From Musa acuminata AAA Group (lineage: Eukaryota > Streptophyta > Magnoliopsida > Zingiberales > Musaceae), in NCBI RefSeq assembly GCF_036884655.1, contig NC_088339.1, positions 23,138,501 to 23,202,500 on the forward strand: DNA of 64,000 nt, read 5' to 3'. The position numbers were made by a program, and so were the translations under genes. The notes under the pieces are model-generated. The model was not told the DNA's origin, did no database searches, and saw only the letters and a list, made by a program, of their open reading frames with translations. Each line of letters begins with the position of its first letter. Position 1 is the stretch's first letter. Below are positions 51,144-63,581 of this stretch, in pieces.

Positions 51144-54100
51144 ATGGAGCCGGAGCGGGCGAATCCCTCGCCGCTCGAACTCATCTCGGCGATCCTCACC
51201 GGAGGCGAGGGCGCGCCGCCGGATGCGGAGCTGGCGGTGATACTCGCCACCTCCATCGCTGTGCTCCTTGGGTGCACCTTCATCTTCCTCTGGCGGCGGT
51301 CGTCCGTGCAGAAGGCGAGCAAGCCGGCTGAGCCGCTGAAGCCCTTGTCGGTGAAGGTAGACCGTGAGCCGGAGGCCGACTACGGGAGGAAGAAGGTCAC
51401 CATCTTTTTCGGCACGCAAACCGGCACCGCAGAGGGTTTCGCTAAGGTTTGGTATAGTTGGCTTCGGATCTGAATCTGAATCTCTATAAACTTAGCTTTT
51501 TTTTCTTACCGTCTATTTTGTCCGACTTAGGCCCTTGCGGAGGAGGCAAAAGCTCGATACGATAAAGCCACCTTTAAAGTCGTTGATTTGGTAACGCCCC
51601 TTTCCCCCCTCCAATTGTTGTTATGATTGAAGCATCCTCATGCGTTTGATTGATCTTTAACGGCTTGCTTTTGACGACTGCGACGTCTGGTAGGACGATT
51701 ATGCAGCTGATGATGATGAGTATGAGGACAAGTTGAAGAAAGAGACTCTATCTAGCTTTGTTCTTCTTGGCTACGTCTGTTAGAGCTTCTCTGTCTCCTT
51801 GACGTGTTTCTTTCAAATTACACTTTCAGTTGTAGTTTGATCATATTTTGTTTGGAGACTACAGTTATGGAGATGGGGAGCCTACTGATAATGCTGCTCG
51901 GTTCTATAAATGGTTTACAGAGGTTGAAGAAACAAAATCCATATCATATTATAGCTCCTTTTTCTGCTGATGTCTAATTGTTGTATTTGGTATGAAAGGG
52001 TAAGGAGCATGGAAACTGGTTAGAGAATCTTCAGTATTCTGTGTTTGGTCTAGGCAACAGGCAGTATGAGCATTTCAATAAGGTTTTTATTTGCCATTAT
52101 TGTAGAAATTTTGAGATCTCAACTGATCCATCCCTCAGCTGACTTATTTTCTTCTGTGGCATAACTCATATCGAAAGGTTGCGAAGGTGGTGGATGAGAT
52201 CCTCGCTGATCAGGGTAGTCTATTTTATCTAGTTAACCTTGCTATATGGTTGTTTTTTTGCATTGTTTTGATTCTCTTGCCACAATCTGCACTTTAGCTT
52301 GTAACATAATGATTTTTATAATGTGATAGCCTTTAGCTTTAATTACGAAAATATGCCAAGTTCTTGCTGAAACATATAAACTGAATTTAACAAATTTCTG
52401 AGCTCAAAGTTGTGCATGTTGATTGCATTCTGATTGGTCCAATTATTCTGATGGGTAAAAGTTCCAGTTCCACATCTGGTTCTAGCATCACAACACTTGA
52501 AGTGTTTGACCTAGTTGTTCTGTCACAGATAAGTGGGCTGGCCTACTGCTTGATGTTCTGGCTTGTATTGTCTAGTTTTATGTTTATTATGTTTTTCTAG
52601 CATCCATGTGTTAAATGCTTAATGTATATATTCTTTTTATGATGGTCATGCATACATTGAGTCCTTGTTTTCTGGTGGCTGCTAGATATGGGCAACCGCT
52701 GCTGAATCTGATCATGAGTCGTTTAGTTTCACATGCTACTATGTAATGAATGACATCCTTTTGAATGATTTGCTGTTTCCTGATTTTTTGTCGACTTTGG
52801 TAAAATTTGATATGTTCTCCACGTTGGATCATGACATGCATCTCTTTTAAGAAATATTATGAACATACGCAAATCTTTTATCTTTGCATATTCTGTTTTA
52901 ATGTTTTGATTTTCATGTAAGAGGTCAGTAACCTGGAACATATTGTTGATGAAATCGATTAAGATAACATTGTTTTGTTTTTTTTTTCATGGTTTTTGTA
53001 ATTGTCTGTCCTCTATAGCAACGCCATTAACTTTGTGACATTTGCAGACAATACAACACATTAAAGGTGTGTTCATATTCTCATTTAATTTAGGTGCGAA
53101 GCGCCTTCTCTCTGTGGGACTTGGAGATGATGATCAATGTATCGAAGATGACTTTAGTGCATGGTACAAATTTCAGCTATATATTCAATAGATATTGCAG
53201 TATGTGCTGCATTTTATTTTCTCATGCTGACAACAACTTTACTATTTCAGGAGAGAGCTTCTATGGCCAGAGTTAGATCAGTTGCTTCGGGATGAAGATA
53301 ATGTTTCTGGTGCATCTACTCCTTATACAGCTGCTATTCCTGAATACAGAGTAGTTTTCATAAACCGTGAAGATGTGGCAAACTTAGAGAAGAGTTGGAG
53401 TCTTGCAAATGGTCATGCGGTGCATGACATGCAACATCCATGCAGGTAGTCATTATTTTACTGGCAAGTTCTATTTATCAACACCAGTCTTTGGATGCAT
53501 AACAAGGCTGATTTTTGTACATTGTGGACATGCAAGAGCTAATGTGGCTGTGCGTCGGGAGCTCCATACCCCAGCTTCAGATAGGTCCTGCATCCACCTG
53601 GAGTTTGGCATTGCTGGCACCGGTCTTGTGTAAGTTTCTTACTCTTCGGTTCTTGGAGGTGTAGTATGCTTCTTATTTCTTTGTTTAAATTAGCTATGTT
53701 TGCATCTTTAAGGGGGTATTGCATGGTCTAATTTGTTAATTTAGAAGGTTTCTCCAGATTCCACAAGTATAGATTTATATACATGTCTTCTCTGGATAAA
53801 GAAAATCCTGGCACTCTCCTACTAAGTCATGGCAGCCATTGACAAAAGACTTTGTGACCAGATCATGAATAGACATATTTTGTCAATGTGTCTGTGCGAG
53901 AAAAGGCTCCTCTTTTCAGTTTTCCTTTCAGTTATCCTGTTGCTATTGATTGCTTCCTTTTCCCTGGTCATATTTCTAGCTGAAATCTGCTGTTCCTTTG
54001 TGATGAAATCCTGTGTGCCCTCCCTTAAACATTAGGTACTCCTTTGTCTTGCAAATTCTTTGGCCCTCAATTAACCTTTTTCAAGATTTGCGGTTCTTTT

Positions 54101-57100
54101 TTGCTTTTCCTTCTGATAAATAGTCATTTCTTGTTTGTGTCCATTTGATTCTCCAAAACATGCTATATAAGTTAAAAAATACGCAACAGAAGTATTTCCC
54201 TGTAAGAAAACTGCACTGTGAAGTGCAAAACTGAGACTTTTGCCTCCTGCAAATTGTCATGTTGCTCCCTTGCCTCCTGGTTAAAGAGCAATAGTACCTG
54301 TTATGCATTTCCAGGCATATAAGTGCCTTCATTTTTCATTCTTGTACTATATCGTGACTGATTAATTTTACTTAGAAGAATAGCTTAATAATGCTCTGCA
54401 TACTTTCTCGGCTTTCATTTTTCTATAATACAAAATCTCACTAGTTTTTCTTAACTGTATGGATACAATCTCAGTTGTGTCAGAATTAATAGTTTTTCTT
54501 TTATTTATGAATTGAAACACATATATCTATTAGGGTTATATATCATATTTAAGTGTCAGATATAAGATCCCATAGTTGTGTGAATCCGTATTTTCTTTCT
54601 ACTGTTTCAATAGTAAATGTTTTTGCTTGTTGCTTAACATAGTATAAACCTGTTTATCTTTTTTCTCTTTTCCTTTTAGTTTGAGGATTCCTGTATTACA
54701 TTTTTTTCATTGCTTATTTGAGTTTCTTTTGTTATTATTGATAAGTTTAGTTGTGTGGTTTTTGAAGTTGACAGTTGCATGGTTGTTTAGTTTAAGAATT
54801 GATATTGGTGTTTGTCACTTGAATGTTATTCTCAACCTTCTTTCTTCTCTCCACTTATCTTTGGAGAGTTCTGTGATGGTTGATTTCTTCAACCCACTAT
54901 CATGATGCTGCTTCGACAGGTATGAAACCGGAGACCATGTTGGTGTATTTACAGAGAATTGCACTGATACAGTAGAAGAGGCAGAAAGACTGTTAGGTTA
55001 TTCATCGGACACATATTTCTCAATCCATGTTGACAAAGAGGATGGTACACCACTTAGTGGTGGTTCTTTGTCACCTCCTTTCTCATCTCCATGCACCTTA
55101 AGAACTGCACTTACCCGATATGCTGATCTTCTAAATTCACCCAAAAAGGTGAAATTTTCATTTTTTTTTTTTATTTACATTTAGCATTTCTTAAGTTTCT
55201 TATTAATACTAAGTTCAAGTTTTTTTTTTCTTTTGTTAATTATGCAGAGTGCATTGCTTGCATTAGCTAAGTATGCATCTGATCCAAGTGAAGCAGAGCG
55301 ACTTAGATTTTTGGCTTCTCCTGCTGGAAAGGTTGATTGGTATTATTTTCTGGCTGTTCATTTTGATCTATTAAGGTTCATGCACATTTGTCATGGTGCA
55401 GGATGAATATTCTCAATGGATTGTGGCTAGTCAGCGGAGCCTTCTTGAAGTAATGTCTGTATTCTCTTCAGCCAAGCCTCCACTAGGAGTTTTCTTTGCT
55501 GCAGTTGCACCCCGTCTCCAGCCAAGATATTATTCAATATCATCTTCTCCAAAGTAATAACTAGTTCCATACTTTTTTTTTTCTTTTTTTAATTGTGAAT
55601 GGATTTTAGGCCACTCAAACTGATCACAAGGCCTCACATGGTTATCATAGGCCATAAGCTGGGTACAAGATCCATTAATCCTATTAAAGCTCAACCACCA
55701 AGTGGAATCATCCACCATAATTGTGGGAAATTATGCAGCTTGTAGAGGATTGGATCAAACTCTCGACCTCTCACTAGAGGCGACAGATGCTTTAACTTTG
55801 ATGGCAGCATAACTGGCTCTATACTTGATATGCTTCCCCATGACAATTTAGTTGATAAACTTCATTTCTTGTAGGATGGCACCAACTAGAATCCATGTGA
55901 CCTGTGCTCTAGTATATGAAAAAACACCAACAGGAAGGATTCACAAAGGGGTCTGTTCAACTTGGATGAAGGTACTTTTTCCCTTATTACTTTCCGACCA
56001 TTTTATGTTATTTTGAGTTGAATTCATAATTAGTGAAATATTCTACAATTGGATCATTTTTCATGTACCACTGCATGCAAAATCTCATCTGTAGCTGTGC
56101 ATCAGTAGCATATAAGGAACCTTGATTTTCAGTCCCAAAGTACACTAACAGAGGAGGAATATGTTGCATACTCCTTTTATCTATCGAATCAGCTGTATTT
56201 CATTGGATCACCAAAGTCATTGGAGTAGAATTGATAGGATTGATTTTCATAATTAGATCTTGTGTTAAGCTTATCTAGCTGTGGGACCAATAATTGGTGG
56301 ATATGATTTGTCAAACTGAATGCCAATTTGCAATTTGTATAGCATATCAGAAAAGACAGGTTATATTGCATTGTATACTTTCAATATCTTCTTTTTTTTT
56401 TTCCTTTTTTCTTATTATCTGAATAATTGGTACACCCAGCATATTCTGCAGCAAGTTTAGATGGTGTGTTGCTGTCTTTAATAAATGGTCCTTCAGTTGG
56501 TGTCTTTTCATGTTATGTGACACTGCAACTCCTATTTACAGCATTCTGTTCCACTTGAAGAGAGTCAAGAATGTAGCTGGGCTCCTATCTATGTGAGACA
56601 GTCAAACTTTAGACTTCCCTCAGATCCCTCTCTGCCAATTATCATGATTGGACCTGGGACAGGGTTGGCACCGTTCAGGGGGTTCTTGCAGGTTTGTGTA
56701 AATTTTCATATTCTGCATATGCATTTCTCTGTTTTTTTATCACGTTAAATTAAAACATTCCAGGAGGATATGGCTTTAACAGTATTGGTTATTGCTTTTG
56801 TAGGAAAGGTTGGCCTTGATGGAGGCTGGAATGCAACTTGGTCATGCTACTCTTTTCTTTGGATGCAGGAATCGCAAAATGGTATGGTAACAGAGTAGAA
56901 CTTAGCAAATTACATAGCTGTAGCCTCTAGTCTTTGTCTCAGTGCACTCTTATGTATTTTATGAGACTTCTTCAGGACTTCATCTATGAGGATGAGCTGA
57001 AAAATTTTGTTGGAACTGGGGCACTTTCTGAGCTGATTCTTGCCTTCTCCCGGGAGGGTCCGACAAAGGAATACGTGCAGCATAAGATGGCTGAAAAGGT

Positions 57101-58645
57101 TTACATAAGCTCCTGCTTCTCTTATTTGATGAGTTATGAAATTTCTTTGACCTTTTTAGTCTGTCAATTTTTTATCTTTTAAGTTCGATCCAATTTATGT
57201 CACTTCATGTTCTCAGGCATCGGACATTTGGAATATCATCTCTCAAGGTGGTTATATATATGTATGTGGTGATTCTAAGGGTATGGCTAGAGATGTCCAC
57301 AGAGCTCTTCATACCATCATTCAGGGACAGGTAAACTCTGTTTGTATTGTCACATCACTTCAAAAATTCTCGGCTTCCAAATTCTACCATCTGGTTTTAC
57401 AAGCAGGAAAAACTAGCTTATAGTTGGTTTGAGACAAGGTTTACATTTTCGTACCGTATCAACGTATCGAGCCTTGCTCGATACGGTACATACCAAGGTG
57501 TACCAACGGTACGCCTAAAATATGCATAAAACCCTATGAAGATAGCTGAAAAATAATAAAAAAAAGTTAGGATATGATTTTTAAGTTAAAAATAAATATA
57601 TATTTAGTATAGTTTTAGCAAAACTAATGTAAATTAGGTAAGAATAGTACCATATATCTTTTTCGAGCTTTGAATAGTAGCCTTGTATAAGGTTCATAAT
57701 TTTGATCCGTTCTAGATCGTCCTTCTGTTAATTTTGAGATATCTGTAAAAAAAAATTGAATTGTTAGATTATTTTGCATACAACTTAAACTTTAAGATTC
57801 AAATGAATTAAGTAATTACATGTGTAGAACTGTAGATATACCTGAATTTATCACCAAAACGAATGACGGGACTCTACGGGTGGTGGATCGAAGTTCTCGA
57901 TCCTATGTATCTGTATATCAATATGATATGTTTATCAGACCTAATCCTGAAATTGATCCCACGATAGTGTATTGATACACCGTATGCCATTGGTGTATCA
58001 ATATGATGATAGTCATAGATTGATCGTCGTGAATCACATGTGTTCGAGGTGACTCCTAAGGCATGTACTGGTAAATGTTTGAACATCTACTTTCGCTACT
58101 GATCTGTTGCTCCGTATTATACTATTGCTCGGAGAAGTATGACCAACTATCACTCTACTGCTATTGGCCGTAGGATTCTCTATAATACGACGGCTGTGAA
58201 TACGATGAGTTTCATTTTGTGTCTACGTCATGTAGGCTCTATAGCTTCTGCTTAAAAACCCTTTATGATGCCTCTAATGGTCAAATTGACAGTTTAAAAC
58301 CGATATAAATCAATAATTTTCGGTTTCAACTATTATCGCTTGGGGTACAACCCAGTATTGCCCGATACAGGGCCAAAAATTTGGTATCGCCTAGTAGTGG
58401 GCGATCCGTGTGCCGATAGACTAGCGAACTAGTATATATCACCCGTACCGAGCAGTATGATATGAAATTAAAAACCTTGGTTCATGATTCTGGATGTCTC
58501 AAACAAAAACCCTTGTTTTAGGATGAACTCCATTATTTGCTGAGCCAATTCATATGTTTTATAGGGTTCTCTTGATAGCTCCAAGACTGAAAGCATGGTG
58601 AAGGGTCTGCAAATGGATGGAAGGTATTTGAGGGATGTTTGGTGA
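51144..58645 (+). CDS. NADPH-cytochrome P450 reductase, 18 exons, two frame breaks
   Basis: Transfers electrons from NADPH through FAD and FMN to P450s on the ER. Exons: 51144-51446, 51531-51590, 51694-51774, 51865-51922, 51999-52082, 52178-52214, 53094-53163, 53251-53445, 53537-53629, 54920-55148, 55248-55331, 55402-55553, 55876-55971, 56542-56691, 56804-56881, 56976-57098, 57217-57330 and 58565-58645. Visible parts: membrane anchor (residues about 31-50), FMN loop [34 protein letters not shown] motif [15 protein letters not shown] loop [12 protein letters not shown] and the RYLRDVW end. The frame is broken twice: a TCTA tandem duplication in exon 3 (51747-51754) and one missing A in exon 13 (about 55920-55924). 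As written, translation stops at 51886-51888 after about 155 residues. Otherwise all 18 exons are conserved (about 694 residues expected). It is either a recent pseudogene or allele, or carries assembly errors. Confidence 0.9.
55575..55808 (-). mobile_element. SINE in reductase intron 12
   Basis: On the minus strand this starts tRNA-like, with a D-arm-like GTTAAAGCATCTGT (55783-55796) and a B-box-like GAGTTTGATCC (55752-55762). It runs about 230 bp and ends in an A-rich tail (plus-strand T run at about 55573-55590). It is flanked by an 18-bp imperfect target duplication (55557-55574 and 55809-55826, three mismatches). These are the marks of a tRNA-derived SINE. The insertion begins only 3 bp after the exon-12 donor GTA. 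Confidence 0.8.
57435..58479. mobile_element. MITE-like DNA transposon in the last reductase intron
   Basis: The ends are inverted: CAAGGTTTACATTTTCGTACCG at the left, and at the right (58479 downward, minus) CAAGGTTTTTAATTTC followed by GGTACGGG. Just inside the left end is a perfect 9-bp hairpin CGTATCGAG-CCTTG-CTCGATACG. The interior is about 1 kb with no coding capacity and further TATCG/CGATA-rich pieces. No clean target duplication was seen, so the superfamily is not assigned. It accounts for most of the 1.2-kb final intron. Confidence 0.6.
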
Positions 58646-59391
58646 GCTGCTGCATGGTTCTCTTTTTTCTCCTGGAAGTGCTCTCATGCAGGGACTCTCT
58701 TTTCAGAAACCTCTGCCACAGATCAAGTATAGCCTTTGGACAACACTTCAATCATCTAATTCTTTTAACTATCTAACAAGTTTTTTTTTTTTTTTTTTTG
58801 TTCATGTAATGTATGCCCTTATTTGTATTAATTAGTAGGCAAATTTGTTCGGGAAAAGTCTATATATACGTAGGAAGGGGCGGGGAAATAGTGGAAGAAC
58901 TCGGAACATGAGAATCAAAACCTAGGCTTGTTTCTTGATACTTTCCAATGCTGTATGTATGCTCTTTGCTTGTGATACATGTCAATGGTTTTATTATGTT
59001 AATCTTCTGTGTACGTTGATTCTGTTTGTCATTACCATTGATCATGATACTGCTTGTGAGAATATGAAACAGTGGTAGTCGTTTCGTGCAATGCAAACAT
59101 GCAAACATAGTATAATCTTACAAGCAAGTCACCATGCATCAAAATGTCTTCTTCTTGCGTGTCGCAGTGCTCAAGTGTCAAACCCCGCTCGGTGGTGGAT
59201 GAATTGTTCCCTTGTGGAGCCGCCATTCCCTTTCTATAACGTCGACAGTAGCTTCTAATACCAGTATTTCTCTAACTACTAAAAGAAATGAAAACAAGCA
59301 CAAAACTGTTATGAAGCGTCGCGCTTGCTTGCCCAGACCGGTGAATCACCTCTGAACATATTCCGGGGTGCCGTGATCTACACGTCAGACT
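58646..59391. other. Spacer 3' of the reductase gene
   Basis: Contains the likely 3' untranslated region of the reductase and the 3' flank of the convergent small gene on the minus strand. A poly-T run is at about 58781-58799. No gene was seen. Confidence 0.5.
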
Positions 59392-59940
59392 TCAGCCACC
59401 GGTATTTGTCTTTCCCAAAATGCCCACGTGCGAGAAGAAGCCCAACGGCGGCGTCGCCACGCCCGCGCTCTCGACTCCCTTGCAGCTCAGCGAGCGCAGC
59501 AGCTTCCACGCCCCTCGGTTCACGCCACCGCCCGACGCGCCGGAGTCCCCCGCCGGAGCCAGGCGTCGCTGCCGGATCCTGATGTCGTCCATGTCCATCG
59601 TCGGCGGCACCATCGCCGACCCGAGCACGCAGACGTGCCACCTCGGGCGCGGCTTCGGGCGTGCCTTCGCGTCAGAATGCCCTGACGCGCTCCTCAGCCT
59701 GTGATACTCTCCCTTCCCTGATCTCCCGCCCCATAACCCGTGGTGCTGTGGAGAACCCTCGGCGAAGTCTTCCGGATGCCGTCGGGTGCCACTTCTTCCG
59801 GTTCCCTTCCGCGGAGGAGTGGTGCAGAGAGGAAGGATCATTCCCCCGTGGAAGACGTCGTCGGCAGCGCACATGGCAGACGGCGCCGGGTGGCGGGCGA
59901 GGAAGGAGAACTCGAAGGCGTTGTCGGAGTCAGCCATCAA
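59392..59940 (-). CDS. Small single-exon plant protein, family uncertain
   Basis: An uninterrupted 182-residue frame, GC-rich in third positions, starting MMADSDNAFEFSF. The early part has FEF...ADDVFHGGMILPL, a layout reminiscent of plant proteins with an FEF...AD-[DE]-[LV]-F..G.I.PL motif, such as DUF1645-type and kinase-regulator-like proteins. Later there is a TMDMDDIRIRQRRL segment and a basic WKLLRSLSCKGVE segment. There is no signal peptide or membrane helix. The antisense frames over the same DNA lack such motifs. That it is a gene is fairly likely; the family and function are not established. Confidence 0.5.
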   Translation of the reverse strand: MMADSDNAFEFSFLARHPAPSAMCAADDVFHGGMILPLCTTPPRKGTGRSGTRRHPEDFAEGSPQHHGLWGGRSGKGEYHRLRSASGHSDAKARPKPRPRWHVCVLGSAMVPPTMDMDDIRIRQRRLAPAGDSGASGGGVNRGAWKLLRSLSCKGVESAGVATPPLGFFSHVGILGKTNTGG

Positions 59941-61710
59941 TAGGACGACGTCGGAGAAGAGGTACGAGAGGGTTCGCTGCTGCTGCTGCTGCTGTAGGGG
60001 TTACGCGGTGGTGAAGCAGCGTCGTGGGGCGTCAAATACTACACGAGACGGAAAGCGAGAAGGGTATTATCGTACTTTTAGATTGTCTCTAGAAGAGGTG
60101 GATACGCGTTTAGTTTCTGGAAGATCGTTTAAGACCGTTAAGATTAGATAGCAGTGACCAGTCTTTTTCAGTATTTAGTGGATCGCTAAAATTTATGCAA
60201 GATTTTATAGAGATAATTCTTAATGAAGAGCAAATGCAGGCTATCGAAGCCAACGATTTGGCATTCATTATAAAGTGGTAAAAGATATGTCATATTAATT
60301 CATCCATTCGCTTAGTGGTGCCATTCCCTGAGTATCATGACTCCATGAAAGCGACGATGCAAGTGTTTGTTTCTGTGGCGAATATAATGACTATTTTGCA
60401 TCATTATCAATCATCGATTCCTTACCAATGATATCGATTTCCTACTGTCTGTGCCAACTATGATTGCAACACAAAATGGCATTCTCCATAAAATCCTTCG
60501 CTGTCTAATAGTTAGGTTCGATCATCCTAATCTCATTAATTTCAAGTCTAAAACATATCTTGGCCGGCAAAGAAATGCGTTTAATCCTTTCATTTTTGTT
60601 TTCGGATTTGACGCAATATGAGAACACAATTTGTGCTGCAGGGAAATTTATGCTGTTGTGTTGTTGATGATGAGATCAGGGCCGTTGGCTATTTGCTATC
60701 CCATCTTTGATCCGACCTTGTGTGCCATCGTCGTCTTGGTCTGGTCAGTGAACCTTCCACTTCTAGACCAGGAAGCAAACCGAGTCAACGCAACAAAAGT
60801 CAATTAATTTCGAGAAGTAATATACCATGCTTGCCTTCACAGGACACTAAACTTTTATTCTGCCATTTTAAAATAGTCATTCATCCAATAAGCCAAATCC
60901 TTGGATGGCAGATTGGGTTTCAACAAGAAGTGAAGGCCTAATGAGTACTGTATGTAGATGGTGGCTTTGGTAGATCTTAGTGTCTGCTAGCATCCTTGCA
61001 ATTTCTGCTTCATTGTTTTTGTCAACGAAATATACACCTCTTTTAAATTTTCCTCCCTTTGATAGAAAAAAAAAAAACAACAATAACAAAAAACATGTAC
61101 CCAAAAACAATATACACAAAAAAAAAAAAACATTGCTTGTCATGTATGTTTGTGTTGATGTAGGAAAAATTACCATGCTATTGACTATATATAATGTGCA
61201 AGGTTCCAAAACTTGGATCACACTGTGCATATCTATTTTTTGAGCTTACACCAGATATGTTGTCGATTGAATTTGTATATCATCTGGTCTCCGTTGGGAT
61301 CTTGGCCAAAATGATGCTCTTATGAAACATCTAGAGATACAATCTAAAATTCTGTCATCACTTTTATCATTTAAAATTAAAGAGAGATCTGAAAGCTATT
61401 ACGACAACCGACGTACCTCGTACTTCTTTAATGACCAAGGATCTCTTCATGCGGAGTAAAGAACAAATGGTACTGCATAGTACAAGAAGAGTCTTAGTAT
61501 AATCCAATCAAAGCTAAATAAGTTAGTGAGCAAAGAAAAGGCATATTATTGGTAAATATGTTTCAACATAACTTTGTGAGGAAAGGCATATTATCTGTTT
61601 CTTGACATGTGAGCCCCATTAGATGTAAAGTTCATATAGGGATGTATTATATCTCCATCAATTCACTATATTTTATTGCAGAAACCCACTAATTTGCTGC
61701 AACAGAGACA
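59941..61710. other. Spacer, no gene recognised
   Basis: Upstream region of the small minus-strand gene, then AT-rich DNA. It includes A-rich runs at about 61066-61130 and a short CTG run at about 59979-59993. No protein similarity was seen. A last exon of the syntaxin-like gene could hide near 61640-61700. Confidence 0.45.
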
Positions 61711-63581
61711 TTAATAAGTGCCAGCAATCCAGGTGTTAAACTTACCGACTAAAATAAAACTCAACATGAGCAAGAAAGCAATTCGGAGGGAATGCACAAA
61801 ATGCATCTGTTGTTGTGATCCCAATATATTCCTTTGGAATCCGCCATGGCTAAAACAATTCTTGCTTCTTTCGGTAAAACCATTAACTCCCTGATCAAAC
61901 ACATCAAGACGACAGCATCAATCTCTATCATTCAGAGAGAAGACAAAAAGAACTTCTGAGGTACTACTATTTTTCTGTAAAATATCTCTGTCGTTTAGAG
62001 AAGCATTTAAATATTTGCTCAAACATGATACCTCGGTTATGTTCTACAAGCCAAGACAAGAAATATAGGACGGTTAATGGATACAGATAAAATGCTATTG
62101 TTGCATTTCAGTTTACACACAAAGAAGGATAGAAGCACAAAGTAACAGAAAGCTCAATATTACTTTAACTACTATATATATGTGAACAAATCATCAAATG
62201 CCATGGTGACACAAGATTCAAGAATACACTAAATGTAGGCTCCATTTAGTGCATACGGATGGAAATAGATATTACCTGAGCAAACCACCTTATTCCCTTT
62301 GAGTCAAGGTAATATGACAACCCATTCCTCAACGGAAGACGCTCCTCATTTTTAGCCTTCCACGGATTGTTCTTAAACAATTTCAACTTTGATGTAGATT
62401 CAACATTTCCCAGGATACCAGATTGACTATATCCATGATTTAATATCTCTGGTCTAACTTCAGTTGATCCTTTATCGGTGTCCTCATTGGCAATTACAAT
62501 TTTCCAAGCACCACCGCTATCTGGTGAACTCAGTACCCCGGTTTGCCCATTTAACTGCACTACCTTTGCATGCACTTCATCAACCTTGCTTTTGTACGGT
62601 TCTTTTGCTCTGAATTCCTCGACACATTCCTTGCCCTTATTGATTGTGACCACATCCTTAAAACTCCTCGCAAGCTCAGCGTTTTTATGCTTTGGTCGTT
62701 GAAATTTGTGCGGCACACCAGAAAGAAAAACTGCAAGATCATCTCGTTCGTCGTCATTCAATTGCACCCACCGCAGTGGTCGCTTCCCTTCTACGATGAG
62801 CGAATGATTCAGTTCTTTCTCAACAAGCAAAATTTGATTTCGTATCGCAGCAACAAACTGCCAGTGCCTATCGATTGTATTATTCTCCTGGGACGAGTAA
62901 TTGCCATGACTCGCTCTGACGGCCTTCTCAAACTCCTCCAGCTACATGAACCCCACAGACCAGTTCAAAGATTGGATCATTGCAACAATAGCTGGGGTTT
63001 CAGATTTATATGACTTCAAAATATGAACAGGTGAACACAACAAAGTGTTTCCTAAAGCTGGGGGAAGAAACAAACCTGCCACTTTGCAGTGCCCAGAGCA
63101 GTTTGAAGCTCCCTACTCAATTCATCTGAAGCTTCTAAACCAAATCCATTCCTACGGTTTCGCGTCCACATTCTATAAGTAGATTCCATTCTGAAAAAAT
63201 AGGATATAAGCAAAAATAAACCAACAAATTTGAGCCGATATTTGCTGAAAGGAAGCAATCAAACACTAAAACACTCCTTTACCAATCAGTGAACCTAAAT
63301 TTGCCACACACACAAAACGAAGAACCCCTAACATACACCATTACCCAAATATCAGCAGAAAATTCGAGAATTTCCACTACAGAGAACAAGAGAAAACGAA
63401 TTCTAACCCTACCAACAGCAAAAGTAATCCAATCAAAGACCCGAACTTTTCACCAATTCAACCCCACCAAATGGATTCAATGAGTGGAAACAACATACAT
63501 GTCGGCCGATTCCTGAACCGCCTCCGCCGCGGAAAAGAACGCATCTTTCTGCCATTGATAGAAGCTACCACCCACTGCCAT
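61711..63581 (-). CDS. Syntaxin-6 N-domain protein (t-SNARE-related)
   Basis: Exons from the start: 63581-63499, 63190-63076, 62941-62276 and from 61890. It resembles the Arabidopsis syntaxin/t-SNARE family proteins At4g30240 and At1g27700: QKDAFFSAAEAVQESAD then IMESTYRMWTR, SRELQTALGTAKWQLEEFEK, RHWQFVAAIRNQI and PLRWVQLNDDERDDLAVFLSG. The first 100 or so residues form a syntaxin-6 N-terminal helical domain, as in TGN/endosome SNAREs. A long low-complexity middle follows, with a hydrophobic stretch (IAFLLMLSFILV) near the end that would anchor the protein. No Qc SNARE motif was seen. Exon 4 has a strong donor (GTAAGT) at 61745, so a short fifth exon probably finishes the anchor. Without it the frame reads on to a stop at 61711 (347 residues). 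The 3' end is therefore uncertain. Confidence 0.8.

Noticed and set aside
59420..60014. Several plus-strand open frames opposite the small gene at 59392-59940
   Set aside because: They are high-GC shadow frames; only the minus-strand frame shows conserved-looking motifs and a sensible start.
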